This document shows, piece by piece, positions 51,450 to 61,973 of a stretch of DNA of 64,000 nucleotides (its first letter is position 1; every line of letters starts with the position of its first letter). This DNA is from Eremophila alpestris peregrina (taxonomy: Eukaryota > Chordata > Aves > Passeriformes > Alaudidae). Made by a program: the position numbers and the translations under genes. Below the pieces are notes generated by a model. It was not told the DNA's origin, searched no databases, and saw nothing but the letters and a program-made list of their open reading frames with translations. Location of the stretch: NCBI GenBank assembly GCA_009792885.1, contig WMCF01000170.1, forward strand, positions 158,076 to 222,075, written 5' to 3'.

Positions 51450-52125
51450 TAGCTGAGCTCCGGCAAACCAAACCGCACCAAGTTCAGCCGGGCACCGACT
51501 TCTGCTGAACCGAAGCAAGGCAAAGCGAACTCAGCCAAGCGTTACAAGTTTGGCCGAAACGAACCGAGCTCAGCCAAAGCCAGCTGCCTGCTGTGGTGCC
51601 TATTAATTAGCACTAGTGCAGTCCCTGCCCGATGAGCTCCTGCCCGAGCCCGCGCTCCCATTTGTGTCCGTGCGATGACCGGGCCGCCCGCAGGACTCAG
51701 CAGCAGGAGAACACCGAGCTGTGGGTGCTGAACGTGAGGCAGCCCCGAGCCAAGCCCCGGGGAACGCAGCGAGCAGCACCATGTGCAGCCGAACTGAGCC
51801 GAGCTTCTCCAAAGAGCCAAACCTAAATGACTGTATCAGGTAACAGCCAGTGTCTGCTGATAACAGACAAGTTTAGCTGAACAGCTGAAAATAGCTGAAG
51901 TGTGATGGAAATTAATGAGAATAGCCGAACAGCCGAAAATAGATGAGGTTTGACAAAAAGAACCGAGATTTTCCCGAAGAACCAAGCCCAGCCGAGTTTA
52001 GCCGACTTTATTGGATTGAACCGAACATGTTCAGCCGAACCGAGCTGAGCTGAGCCACGGGGAATGCAGGGGGTGGCACAGGCTTATTGTGAGGAGAGCC
52101 GAGCTCTGCCGAACCGAGCTGCATA
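51450..52125. repeat. Degenerate GCCGAAC-type short-period repeat
   Basis: Starting about 180 bp past the URB1 polyadenylation signal, the plus strand is crowded with variants of (A)GCCGAACCGAGCT and AGCTGAA, such as TTCAGCCGAACCGAGCTGAG, AATAGCCGAACAGCCGAAAA and GAACCGAGCTCAGCCAAAGC. The period is loose, about 6-13 bp. A less repetitive GC-rich island occupies about 51,600-51,780. I know no named avian satellite of this sequence and see no coding potential. Confidence 0.65.
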
Positions 52126-52297
52126 ATTCAAAAAGCAGAAACAAACTAAAAACCTGTGCTTCACATGGATGGGGTTTTTGGATTAGTTAAAATAGGGAAA
52201 ATGTTTTGTGACTTTTTAGATTTTAGTTTGGTTTATGTTAATTTTTAACAGAGTAAAATTTGGTGATTTTGTTACATCAGTAGTAGAAAAGGGTTTT

Positions 52298-52829
52298 TGT
52301 TCTAAATGAACAGCCAATAATAAATTAATAAAATAATTTATTATGGAATCACAAGACAAAATACCAGAATGCCACCGATAAAAGGCAATGCCAAGCCCGG
52401 GATTGGCACTGGGTGAACTGCAAACACAGCCTCTATCACACTGTACCCCCCTCACAGTTCACAAAGTCCGCTTCAGCCAGTTTTTATACAGTTTTTCAGC
52501 TGGACTTCGAGTTGCAACACTTTTTCCATCTCCTTTTGCATATTCATGTTGTCTTCTTTTAGCACAGTTGGGCCACTGAACAGTTTTCCGGGCAGTGATG
52601 TAGACTTGATTAGATTTCCGAGAACTTCGTATTCTGGTGCAGTGTCCAAGGATGCTGATAAGGCCCATATCGGCATAAAGTGTCGTTAAGTGTCCATTTG
52701 TTCTCGCCATCACCTCCGGCTGATATCCATCCCTTCCTCGGATCCACCCATCCTTTCTTTTGCAAATCTGTACCTCCACCTTTACTGGCAGAGGTGATAC
52801 AGTCGCTGTATACCCATTCCAAGCACACA
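52298..52829 (-). mobile_element. ERV LTR, copy A, minus orientation
   Basis: Read on the minus strand this is an LTR. A TATA-like CTGTATAAAAAC is followed by a polyadenylation AATAAA within TAATAAATTATTTTATTAAT, and the 3' end is CATTTAGAACA. It aligns along its length with copy B at 53.5-54.0 kb, sharing AGACAACATGAATATGCA and GCCCGGAAAACT. The 5' limit is approximate. A 123-codon frame on the minus strand (52,830 to 52,459) runs through the region corresponding to U3; its identity is unknown and it is not intact in copy B. No internal retroviral genes were found beside it. Confidence 0.75.
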
Positions 52830-53454
52830 TGATCTTATACCAATTAATACAGTAAAAAGATCACAAATCATTTCAGGTCATATATTACAGTTTTGTTTTT
52901 ATATGTAGCAAAGGGATGAACATGTACTGCATGTACTGGAGTTGACTAAGCTTTTGTATTTTTGTGGTTCTGTTGTATTAGGTTAATGAATTTATAAAGG
53001 TTAAAATAGTGTTGAAAATATAAATAGATAAAGACAAATTAAAAATTACAAAAGCCCCCAAACTAAATATACAATAAAATTAAATAGATATATAAAACAT
53101 GAAATATAGACTATCAAGAATATAAAGAAATACAGCATATAATTTTACACATTACATATTGTTTTTAATATATAATAATGTATTCTATATAATATAAATA
53201 GCTATGAATATAAAAGAAAATGATAATGATAAGTATCAATATAAAAATAATAAAAATGTGGACATACAGTTTACAAGAAAAAATGTAATTACAAATATCA
53301 ATTTCAGAATAATAAATATTAAATATATAGAAATATAGCTTTGTAATATATGTCTGGGAATAATTCATGTTTTTCTTGCATTATTAAATGGTATAATATA
53401 TGATTGAAATAACCCAAGCCTCTCTTGCTGTACTCAATGGGAATAAAACCTCAG
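52830..53454. other. AT-rich spacer between inverted LTRs
   Basis: About 620 bp of strongly A/T-biased sequence, rich in AATATAAA, ATATA and TAAAAAT words, separates the two inverted LTR copies. There is no coding potential. It may be an eroded older insertion or simple AT-rich filler. Confidence 0.6.
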
Positions 53455-53993
53455 AGGGTTTGGAATGCACATCCGAAGACTGTTATCACCTTTGCCAGTA
53501 AAGCCGGAGACAGGAATTTGCAACAGAAAGACGGGTGGACTCGCAGATATATGGATATCCCACCGGTGATGGGGACAAGTTTCCGAGGCGATTAACACCG
53601 ATGCCTGGGATGTGAGACCTTAACACTGAAATACAAGTTCTCAGAAATCTCATCAAGGACCTATCTCTGCCCGGAAAACTATTCAGCAGACCAGCGGCGC
53701 TGAAAAGACGACAACATGAATATGCAGTGGAAGCTAGAGACAGAAAAGACTGTTGCAATATAGCCTCTGCAATATTGGGCAGAAAAACTGTATAAAAACG
53801 GGCTTCGCCGAGCAGAGTTCGTGAACTGGGGAGGGTACAGTGCGATAGAGGCTGTACCTGTGGTTCACCCAGCGCTGATCCCAGGCTTGGCTCTGTCTTT
53901 TGTCTGTGGCATCCTGGCATTTTGTCGCATTGTTTCGTAATAAATTATTTTATTAATTTATTACCGGACGTTTTGTACGTTTCATTTATAACA
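53455..53993 (+). mobile_element. ERV LTR, copy B, plus orientation
   Basis: This is the inverted sibling of copy A. It has the same TATA-like CTGTATAAAAAC at about 53,789, a polyadenylation AATAAATTATTTTATTAATT at 53,940, and the terminal CATTTATAACA. It diverges by many substitutions and small indels and has stop codons in the frame that is open in copy A, so the copies are old or distinct insertions. Confidence 0.75.
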
Positions 53994-54719
53994 TTGATAA
54001 GGGGTTTGAGAATCCCTTGGTTGTAGCTGGCAGCTCTTACTTAATTTCTCTTCATTCCTTTATTGTCTTTCAGTTATTTCTTAAGCAATGACTGCAATTA
54101 GGATATGCAAGAAGGACAACAGCATTTCTGCCCTGCTGGATTGGGAAATCCAAGCCCAATTCCTTGGAGAGATTGAGGGGGTGGGGAGCTGAGCCTCAGG
54201 CTGGGTTTTGGCAATGGGAATTTGCGGAGGAAGAAAGAGGAGAGAGCCACCAAAAAGTGGTAAAGGCTAGTTCTGCTGCCTTTGGGGGCTCCTACCCCCA
54301 AAAATCATCCTGGTTAAACGGGACTTGAAGAAGCAGTGGGATGTGCCAGGGGGCCTGTGCTGGGACCCCCAAAGCCTGGTCAGGGCTGCTGGGAAGTGTC
54401 AGCTCCAGCGGAACACTACAGGGGGGCTGTGCTGGGACACCTCCAATTCCATGCAGAGATGCTGGGCACTGCTGGACCTCTGGGACACTACTGAGAGGCT
54501 GCCCTGCGTCATCCAGAGAGTTCTCCCATTATTTTCTGTCGTGCTCAGAACCTGGCAGGTCATTACAGCCCCACAGGCTGGAAATCCCATGGAAGCAGTT
54601 GGAATCACAGACGAGCACACAGAAGCCAGTCTGGGAGAGGAAATGAGCTGTTCCATAGATTTATTTTTCCCAATGCGTTTTGAATTTATACCAGGAACTC
54701 TCTCCTCCGATCCGGTGTC
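53994..54719. other. Intergenic segment, nothing recognised
   Basis: Moderate GC content. Open frames in several directions lack any recognisable motif. I see no repeat family with confidence. Confidence 0.5.
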
Positions 54720-55480
54720 CTTGAGTTTTGAGTTTTCTCATCAAGAATTCTCTGCCTACACCGGAAAAAGAATTCCCGGCAGCTCGGGGAGCGGCGGGGT
54801 TTGGGCGGGTCCTGGGGGGGACACGGGGTGTCCCCGGCCCCAGTCGGTTCCGCTCAGCACAGGGAAATCGCCGCCGTCGTCCCCAGAGCACTGGCGAGAG
54901 CGCAGCGCAGCAGCGTTAGCTGCAGCCGGAGTGGGAGCGGCTCCCGCCACCCGCGGCGATCCTGCCCCCGATCCCGGCTCCAACGCCGCCCAGGCCCTCC
55001 AGCCCCGAGACCCACCGTCCCCTCTCCCCGGATCCCCTCCTCCGGACGGGGTCCATCCCGGCCCCCTCCCCGGGACCCCCCTCCTCCGGACCGGGGCCCG
55101 GGGGGAGGGAGGAGGGGCGGGTGGGGTGGGGGGGAAGCAGCGGAGGTCACATCACTCTGCAGCGTGAACACACACAGCAATCACCGGACAAACAAATGGC
55201 CCCTCCCGTCCTGGCAAACGCACCCCACCCTCCCCCCGCTTCCTCGGGAGGGGGCCCCCTCTCACCCCACCCCGGGAGCCCTCCTAAGGAGGGAGCCCCC
55301 CCTAACCCCAGCCCCGCCCCCCCCGGGGATACCCCAGTGTGATGTGGGGACAGCCGGAGCCCCAGCGGTGTCGGGTGTTGTTTTGAACTGCATGGGGACA
55401 CCCGCCGAGCGGGCCAGTCCCCGTGTGGGGGCTTCCAGGTAGGGCGGGGGGCGCCGGGCTCCGGCCCTCGGGGCTTTATT
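54720..55480. promoter_or_regulatory. CpG-rich island with G-quadruplex-prone stretch
   Basis: This is GC- and CpG-rich sequence with no recognised gene. At 55,094-55,134 the plus strand carries at least six G-runs of three or more separated by one to four bases. The block resembles a promoter island, possibly of an unannotated transcript. No coding exon with family similarity is visible. Confidence 0.5.
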
Positions 55481-55489
55481 GTCCGGCAC

Positions 55490-55972
55490 CCCACGGCTGC
55501 GGGAGGAAGAATGAAAGGGAAGGATGAATGATGGGAATAGGGGGACAGATGGGGTGGGTGAGCCAAGGACAGAGGGCAGGTGGGGGTATTGGGGTGTGCA
55601 AGGCAGCAGAGAGAGGGGGCAGGGGGAGTTAGGGTGGCAGGGGAAGGAAGGGTGGAGGAAGGAGGAGGATTGAAGGCAGGTGGGGGGAATTGGGAGGGGG
55701 GGGAAGAGGAGCAGAGAGAGGGGACGGGGGAGCCAGGGTTGGGGGGAAGGAAGGGTGGAAGGAGGAGCGGGAGGATAGAGGGGTAGGGTAATGTTGGGGT
55801 GTGTAGGGGGATAGGGAGGAAGGGGCCGGGGGGAGGTAGAGAGGGGGAGGGAGAAGGGGGATGGGGGAGGGGAGGAAGGGAGGGGAGAAAGAAGCGGTAG
55901 AGAGGAAGAGAAGTATAGGAGAGGTACAAAGGAAAAGAAGTACAGACGGAAAGAGGTATTAAGAAAAAGATA
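55490..55972. repeat. Polypurine (G/A) tract, about 480 bp
   Basis: The plus strand is almost entirely G and A (GGGAGGAAGG, GGGGGATAGGG and similar) with rare T and C. The complementary polypyrimidine strand stays open in every frame because stop codons are almost impossible there, which creates a spurious 517-codon frame. Confidence 0.9.
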
Positions 55973-56780
55973 TACAGCGCGGCCCGGCCGCAGCCTCCCG
56001 CTCCGAGCGCCCAGGAGCAAATGCCGCAACAACCTCTCCCCGCGGCTTAAATCCCCTCGGCCCCGCCCCGCGCAGGCGCTCTGGGACCACGCGCACCTGG
56101 GCCGACCCCGTCCCCGCGCCCCGCCCGCGCCCTTCAATTCCGGCAGAGCCGCTTCCCCATTCCTGCTTCGGTCGCGGCTGCTGCCCTCGGGCTGCGCCGG
56201 GACCCTCGCTCGGGGCGCTGTGCCGAGTCCGGCCTGGGGCTGCTCCCGGCACTGTGCCGAGCCCCGAGCTAGGACCGGCGATAGGGTCCGGGTCCTGGCG
56301 GCGTCCGCTGCGGCTCCTGGGTGGTGCCGCCTCTTCCCTGGCCGGCAGGAGCCGCTCCGAGACGGGCACCGAGACCGAGCCCGAGCCCGGCGCTGCCGCT
56401 CCTGCTCCGGCTGCAGCCGGCGTGGGACTCCGGGCACGATCCTGCTGCGGCCGCCGGGAACCGGGGCTCTGCCGGGAACCGGGGCTCTGCCGGGAACCGT
56501 GCACGGGAGAACGGCGGCGCTATTTCCTCGTGCTGGATCGCGGCTGGGGCACGGGGAACGCCGTGCCAACCCTGGGACCCCCTCAATCCCGCCGCTCCTG
56601 CTGCCCCCATCCCGCGGGTACCGCCTGTAGCCCCCGGGGGTGTGCAAAGCCCCGGCTCTGTCACCCCTGCAGCCACCGCACCCCGCAGGGGAGAGCATAG
56701 CTCGGCTCCCCCTTCCCCCACATCTGTGGGGCTTCTGCCCTGCAGCCCCGGAACGAGCAGCATTGAAGCACCGCGGGTGG
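55973..56780. promoter_or_regulatory. Second CpG-rich island
   Basis: High GC and CpG content continues after the polypurine tract, with GC boxes such as CCCCGCCCCGCG at about 56,060. It contains a three-unit 18-bp tandem repeat at 56,453-56,500. The composition suggests a promoter, but I cannot assign a gene to either side. Confidence 0.5.
56453..56500. repeat. 18-bp tandem repeat, 2.7 copies
   Basis: The unit GCCGGGAACCGGGGCTCT occurs twice exactly and a third time as GCCGGGAACCGT. Confidence 0.9.
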
Positions 56781-56944
56781 GAGTAGCTGCTCGGCCGGGC
56801 CGGGCACGGATCCACTCAGGGAGTTGCTTCTCCAAGAGCTGCCAGGTGAGATGCTCCCCCTGCCCCTTGCTTTGCAACTCACACTCTGCACTGGCAAAAC
56901 CTCTTTCATTAAAACTCAGATGAGAATTTTCCTCTTTATTTGCA

Positions 56945-57075
56945 GATCACAGGATCTATTGAGCCTGAGAGGGATCCTAAAATCTGACTCTCAAGTAAAT
57001 GGACCCCTTGAGAACTGAATTCACAACTTTGGCATTACCAGGACTCTGCTCCAACCAACTGAGCCAATCTCTGAG
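56945..57075 (-). mobile_element. tRNA-Ile-headed, CR1-tailed SINE-like element (TguSINE1-like)
   Basis: The reverse strand reads TTGGCTCAGTTGGTTGGAGC, then GGTAATGCCAAAGTTGTGAA, TTCAGTTCTCAAGGGGTCCA. That follows the body of vertebrate tRNA-Ile (A-box, the GCCAAGGT region, T-arm and acceptor GGGCCA). It continues as GGATCCCTCTCAGGCTCAAT and AGATCCTGTGATCTG, which resembles a CR1 3' tail. A SINE of this composition (TguSINE1) is known from passerine birds. The copy is diverged and its anticodon loop and B-box are damaged, so it is not a functional tRNA. A plain tRNA pseudogene is the alternative. Confidence 0.6.
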
Positions 57076-57299
57076 TCATGGGGTGCATCTCCCTAGGATA
57101 GGAACCCTTGGCACCACCAAGGGAATTGCAGCTCCTTTTCTGCTAAAGCTGCTTTACAAACCAGCCCCTGGAATGGCTCTAGGGCAGAACTGGCTGGCAC
57201 ATAACATGATAGCACCAAACTCTTCCAATAATGCTGATTTCCTGCCCTTTCCAGGATTTACCGAACAGCCCCAAAGGTCCTCATGCCATGTCCCTTTTC

Positions 57300-59852
57300 A
57301 GACAGAAATAAGCAGGTCAAGGCCTGAGGCTTCCCTTGCTCCACAGCCAAGTTCTTCTGGAGAGTGGCAGGGAGTGTTTCCTGCAGGTGAGTGCTGCCAG
57401 GCCAAAATGATGGCAGCTGCTGAGGCCAGGGCTGCTTTTGTGGCCCAGAGCTGCACAGAGGCCTCGGTGCCCCCCCTTGCTGCCAGCACTGTTCCTTGGT
57501 GTTTGTGTGTGGCCCAGCTGGCTGGGAATGCAGGGCACGAGGAGGCCAGAAGAGCCAGCAAGGCAAGCAGCACCTGTGTCCTTGGCATCTGCAGGGGAGG
57601 AGCTGTAGCTGCAGTGTCCTGCCTGTGGCACATCCCAGGGACGAGCAGTGGCATGGCCAGATAGCACTGGCACGGACATGGCTGAAGGGCTGCCCGTGGC
57701 TCCTGGGCCAGGGGCTGCCCTGAACAGGCACACAGAGATGCTTCAGCCCGGACAGAGGCCACCCACAGCCCCAAAGCACCCCAAGGAGCAGCTGGCAATG
57801 GCAGCATGGGCTGTTTGCAGAGGGGCTCAGACAGCAATTCCTGCTTCCAGCCTCCCACACAGCTGCCAGCTATGTCCCAGGCAGCCCAAATCCCCTCCCC
57901 TGCAGCCTGAGGACATCATGCAGCAGCAGCAGCAGCACTCAAGGCAAGGCAAGCTTCCCTCCCAGGAATGAAATGCCAAGCAATAGCCATTGGAGGTGCC
58001 TCCAAATGCAAGGCTCGAGTGGGATGAAGTTTGGTTTGGATGAAGTTTGGAGCTGTTCAGGGAGGCAGCTGGAAGTGCACAAGTGCAGGCAGGCTTTTGC
58101 AGGTGGGTCCCACTGAAAGTGCACTGAAGGCAGGGATGTGCATCCCTTTTATGAAGGAAAAGACCTCGCAGAGGCCACTGCTGAGGCTCTAAAAGGAGCT
58201 GAGCTTCTTCAGGGACAGATGTCCTCCCGTGGGCACAGAGCCTACCTCAGCATGGGCCAGGAGCACATCCGGCCACTGCCTTCTCCTGCTTTAAAAGAGC
58301 AACTGGAGCCTGAGCTCAGGGGGGTGAAATCAGCTGAATTCCAGGCAACCCTGTCAAGTGCCCCACAGGGAATGAGGGTTACACTGAGCCAATTCTATGG
58401 AATACAAACCTACCCTGTCCTGATGCCACTGAGCTTCCTTGGAAGTTCTGCCGGTTCCTGACACAGCTGGAATATCCTGCATGGGAATATCCACGCTCCA
58501 TGAGGCACTGTGAGGTTATTGCAGGGGGAGTTGAACAGGGAATCTGGGGCTAAGGGCATAATTAATCTGAACCAGCAGAGGTAACAGTGAACCTCAGACC
58601 TGGGCACCACACAGAGAACCATCTTTGTGCTGCCCTGTCAGCTCCAGCCCCTGGGCTGGGAGTTTTGGGAGTCACATGCATGGAATTATACAAATCACAG
58701 CAACTGGCATCATCCAGAGGGACAATCCAAGTCCCAAACAATTCCTCCACAGTCCACTCAGGGAGAAAACACCCTGTGTGTGCCAGGAGCTCTGACCCTG
58801 TTTCTCCTACCAGCTCCTGAGCAGTGTCAGGGCCACCATGAGGGCTTTAAAATCCAAATAAACCCCAAAATCCCCCAATAATCCAAATGAAGAAATGCAT
58901 TGTTGTCATCAGGAGTTCACAACTCTGTTAAGAATTCTATGACAACAAGGTAAGGGGGTTCCCAGCAATCTCATTAATGATCTTGGTTTCATTTTTATGT
59001 ATTTTTAATCCCTCGTTTGGCAGCTTGTAAAACTTATCCTGGAATTTAGAGGTCAGGCAGGGTTGGCTTTAGATTGACCTTCACCTCTGGTCCCACTTTG
59101 TGCAAACACAACTTGGGCCAAGGTGGTTAGACATGTGACCTCAGCTTTTCACTCCAAAATATCCCCTACTTGTTCCCTGTAGATGAAGATTTTGCCACAA
59201 ACCATCCACTCCTCACCTCCATTTGCCCTCCATGTGTCCATCCTGTTCCCCACAGGTGCCCTGGTTGCACCAGGGAGGGCCCTTTGCCCACAGAGACTTT
59301 CTCCTGCCCCTCTCCAGCCTGAGGCCACTCCTCTGCTCGCTCTTCCCAGCCTGGTCCCACACGGAGCCTCTTCTCCTTTCCCCTCCAGCTGCTGCCAAGG
59401 AAAGAGGACACGGTGAGTCCCAGTGCTGTCCCCTCACTGCTGCCCCTGGAGAGCCCTGCCCGTGGTCCCCAGGGGCCTCGGATTTCCCAGGGGAATTGTC
59501 AGCTGGGCTCCCTCCCATTCCCCCACCAATCCCCTCAGAAATGCCACCTCACTCCCCTTGACATCCCCTCACATTATCCTACACAAACACTTCTTGTGTC
59601 CCTCTAAATTACACCAGCTTTTCAGCCAAATGAATGGCATGACCTATGCCCACTGCTCAGGATTCACCCAACCAAAACCAAGAGCAAATGTTGGCTGGGC
59701 TTTCAGAACTTGAAATAACTTTGAAGCAAAACAAATTACCTTTTTCTTCTGGTTTCCTTTTTTTTTTTTTTTTTTTCTTTCAGATGCTGGCGCTGCCTCT
59801 GTGGGTGTGTGCTAAGCTCTCTCTGCAGGGGACTGTCAGGCCTGAGTGGCTG
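57300..59852 (+). ncRNA. Possible spliced non-coding transcript (candidate exons)
   Basis: Three short segments are bounded by consensus splice signals on the plus strand: about 57,300-57,386 (CCCTTTTCAG / CTGCAG-GTGAGT), 59,259-59,411 (TTCCCCACAG / GACACG-GTGAGT) and 59,783-59,852 (a T-run then TTTCTTTCAG / GTGGCT-GTGAGT). They lie downstream of the CpG island at 54.7-56.8 kb. Joined frames hit stops quickly, so any transcript would more likely be non-coding. This is inference from splice motifs alone. Confidence 0.2.
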
Positions 59853-60119
59853 TGAGTTTGTGTTCTTCTCCTTGGGTAATCAGAAATAATTATTTATTAG
59901 AGCGCAGAAATGCCTTCTGAAACCTTTTCCCTTTCCTGCCCTTTGCTGCTAGATCTTCTCTTTCTGCCTTTGGATTTCCAGCTGTTCCCTGATGTCATTT
60001 CCCCTGCCTGAATTCCCTGCAGCTCCTAGCCGGGAAAAGCTAGCATAACTTAAGGGGGGACAGAGGAGAGGTTTTTAGCTGTATTTCTCTGCAGTTTCCC
60101 ATTACTCTGCGCTGGTTCC

Positions 60120-60425
60120 TGTGCTGTCCCGTGCCTGCCCGCACACGCACTCCGTGACCGCGGCAGGTTTCGGGTTCGGTCCCGGCCCCGCCATCGCCCC
60201 GCGGGGCCTCGGGGCCCGCCGCCGGGGCTGCAGTACCGGTGCTGCCCACGGGAGGGCAGCACCGCGCGGACCGCGCCGCCCACCGCCGCACTCCCGGCCC
60301 CGACAGGCCGCGCGTTCGGCCCCCGTTCTGGCCCAAATCTGCTCCCGGCCCCGGCGGGACCCGCCTTCGGGCCCGGTTCTGACCCAAATCCGCTCCTGCC
60401 GCCTTACAGAGCTCATCCCAGCTCT
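60120..60425. promoter_or_regulatory. Small CpG island with 51-bp duplication
   Basis: A 300-bp CpG-dense block stands alone in otherwise average sequence. At its right end two copies of a GC-rich unit with a 51-bp period (60,315-60,403) share TTCGG, GGTTCTG- or CGTTCTG-type words and CCCAAATC.GCTCC. No coding exon can be assigned. Confidence 0.5.
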
Positions 60426-61973
60426 GCAAAAACCGGCCCCTGCTGCACGGAGCACTCAGTGATCTCCACTTCCCTGGAAAATTGCTCCAGCCCCGGGCTG
60501 TACCCAGGTGAGCACAAGTCTGGAAAGGTCAGAGCGTTCACCTGGCTGCCCTTGGAGCGAGATCCAGCTCCCAGTGGAATTCCAGAAACAGCCTCCAAAG
60601 TGTTCTCTATTTAAACCTTTAAAATGACTCCAAGGGCAGCAGCTCCGGTGCCAGGTCAGCACTTGCACGAGTCCCTGTGGCCAGCCATGGCTCACTGAAA
60701 AACACAAGGAATCAGCCATCCCACCGGCCTTGTTTGCAGAATTCCTGATCCAAACCCTCACTTTCCTGCCCAGCACTGAAGGAAATCTGACACAGAATTA
60801 ATAAGTAACCTTTGCTGAGAGCAGTCATCACCCCAGTCCTCCAGCCTTGGCAAGGTTTTGTAGTGAACTGACCCAAATGCTAATCCTAAATCTAAACTTC
60901 TGACAGGCTTTGTTAGAAAGGTACTGGACAGTGAATCCTACAGCAGAATGAAAAGGCTGCACAAGGAATAACAGAAGGTCTTCCCTGAATAACCAAACCC
61001 ACCCCATCACTGTTCCACTCTGAATTTGGGTGAAATGTTGATATAGTTTATAAATACTCCCCTTCCCTGCTACACAGCCCTTCACTGCATATCCAGGGAG
61101 TAGATTTATTCCATTCTTCCTTCCCAACAGCAGCCCAAATCCCAGTTCCCACACACACAAACCAAACAGAACTAAGGGAATGGCCATCAGCACCTGGAAT
61201 TCTGAGCTCCCTGTTCCCTGGATTGCTCACCCAAGCACTCCCATCCATTTCACCTCAGCCCAGACTCTCTCTCCTCAGAGGGAAACACAACCTGGTGGGA
61301 CACAGCTCTGGCAGCATCTTTCCTCTTGTTCCTGCTGCCCTGGAAAGGCACAGGGCAGTCCCAGTGCCTCAGACCCTGCATCCCTGAGCCCCAGGAGAGC
61401 TGGAGTTTTACCAGAGCCCTGCATGGAGGCACTGACACCAGCACATGCTGGTCACTGCCCAGCTCATTTCCTTCCCACTGCTCCCAAATCCTCCCAGCTC
61501 CCCCAGATCTGTGCCAGGGCCAGAGCCTGCCCCAGCCCCACCAGAGGCTGTCCCCAAGCCCTGCACCAGCTGCCAGCCCTGGCACAGCTGGGAATTTGTT
61601 GGTTATTCCTTTATACTGACCCAGAGATGGGCAACTGAGAGGTGTTTTAAAAACTTCTATTTCACTTCCAGTCTCATGGTGAAGGGTGAGACAGTGCAGA
61701 TGTGACAATTCACAGCATCACAATCAGAAGCCAACTATTTCCTAATTACAGCACATTATAAGCATTTCTTGGCCTGTCACCCTTTGCCACACAGTGCTGT
61801 CAAATGCCTTAAAGCAAATCATCTAAAACTACCCCTCATGGGTCCTAATACAATGCATCTGTCATGTTCTATTTCTCCAAAGTATCCAGTCTTATTTGCA
61901 AAGCCATCCTTTAAAACTTGTTTCCAGTTCCATTTCTTTCCCAACAATGTCTATCCTATCCCATGGCATTTCT
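60426..61973. other. Intergenic, nothing recognised
   Basis: Average-composition sequence with short open frames only. I looked on both strands for a membrane-spanning MRAP-like exon and found none. Confidence 0.5.

Noticed and set aside
54325..55167. 280-codon plus-strand frame
   Set aside because: It spans unrelated sequence and a GC-rich island, has no recognisable domain and ends in low-complexity GGAGG sequence.
55262..56815. 517-codon open frame on the minus strand
   Set aside because: It runs along the polypyrimidine complement of a G/A tract and GC-rich islands, where stop codons are rare. The translation is proline/serine/leucine low complexity with no family resemblance.
56830..56995. 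Candidate exon with acceptor TTTATTTGCAG
   Set aside because: The acceptor falls at the edge of the CR1-like tail of the SINE and no coding or conserved signal supports it.
57000..57075. Functional tRNA-Ile gene on the minus strand
   Set aside because: The T-arm and anticodon arm do not pair properly and the B-box is mutated. A SINE head or pseudogene fits better.
56999..57664. 221-codon plus-strand frame
   Set aside because: Its first part is antisense to the tRNA-derived SINE and the rest has no family similarity.
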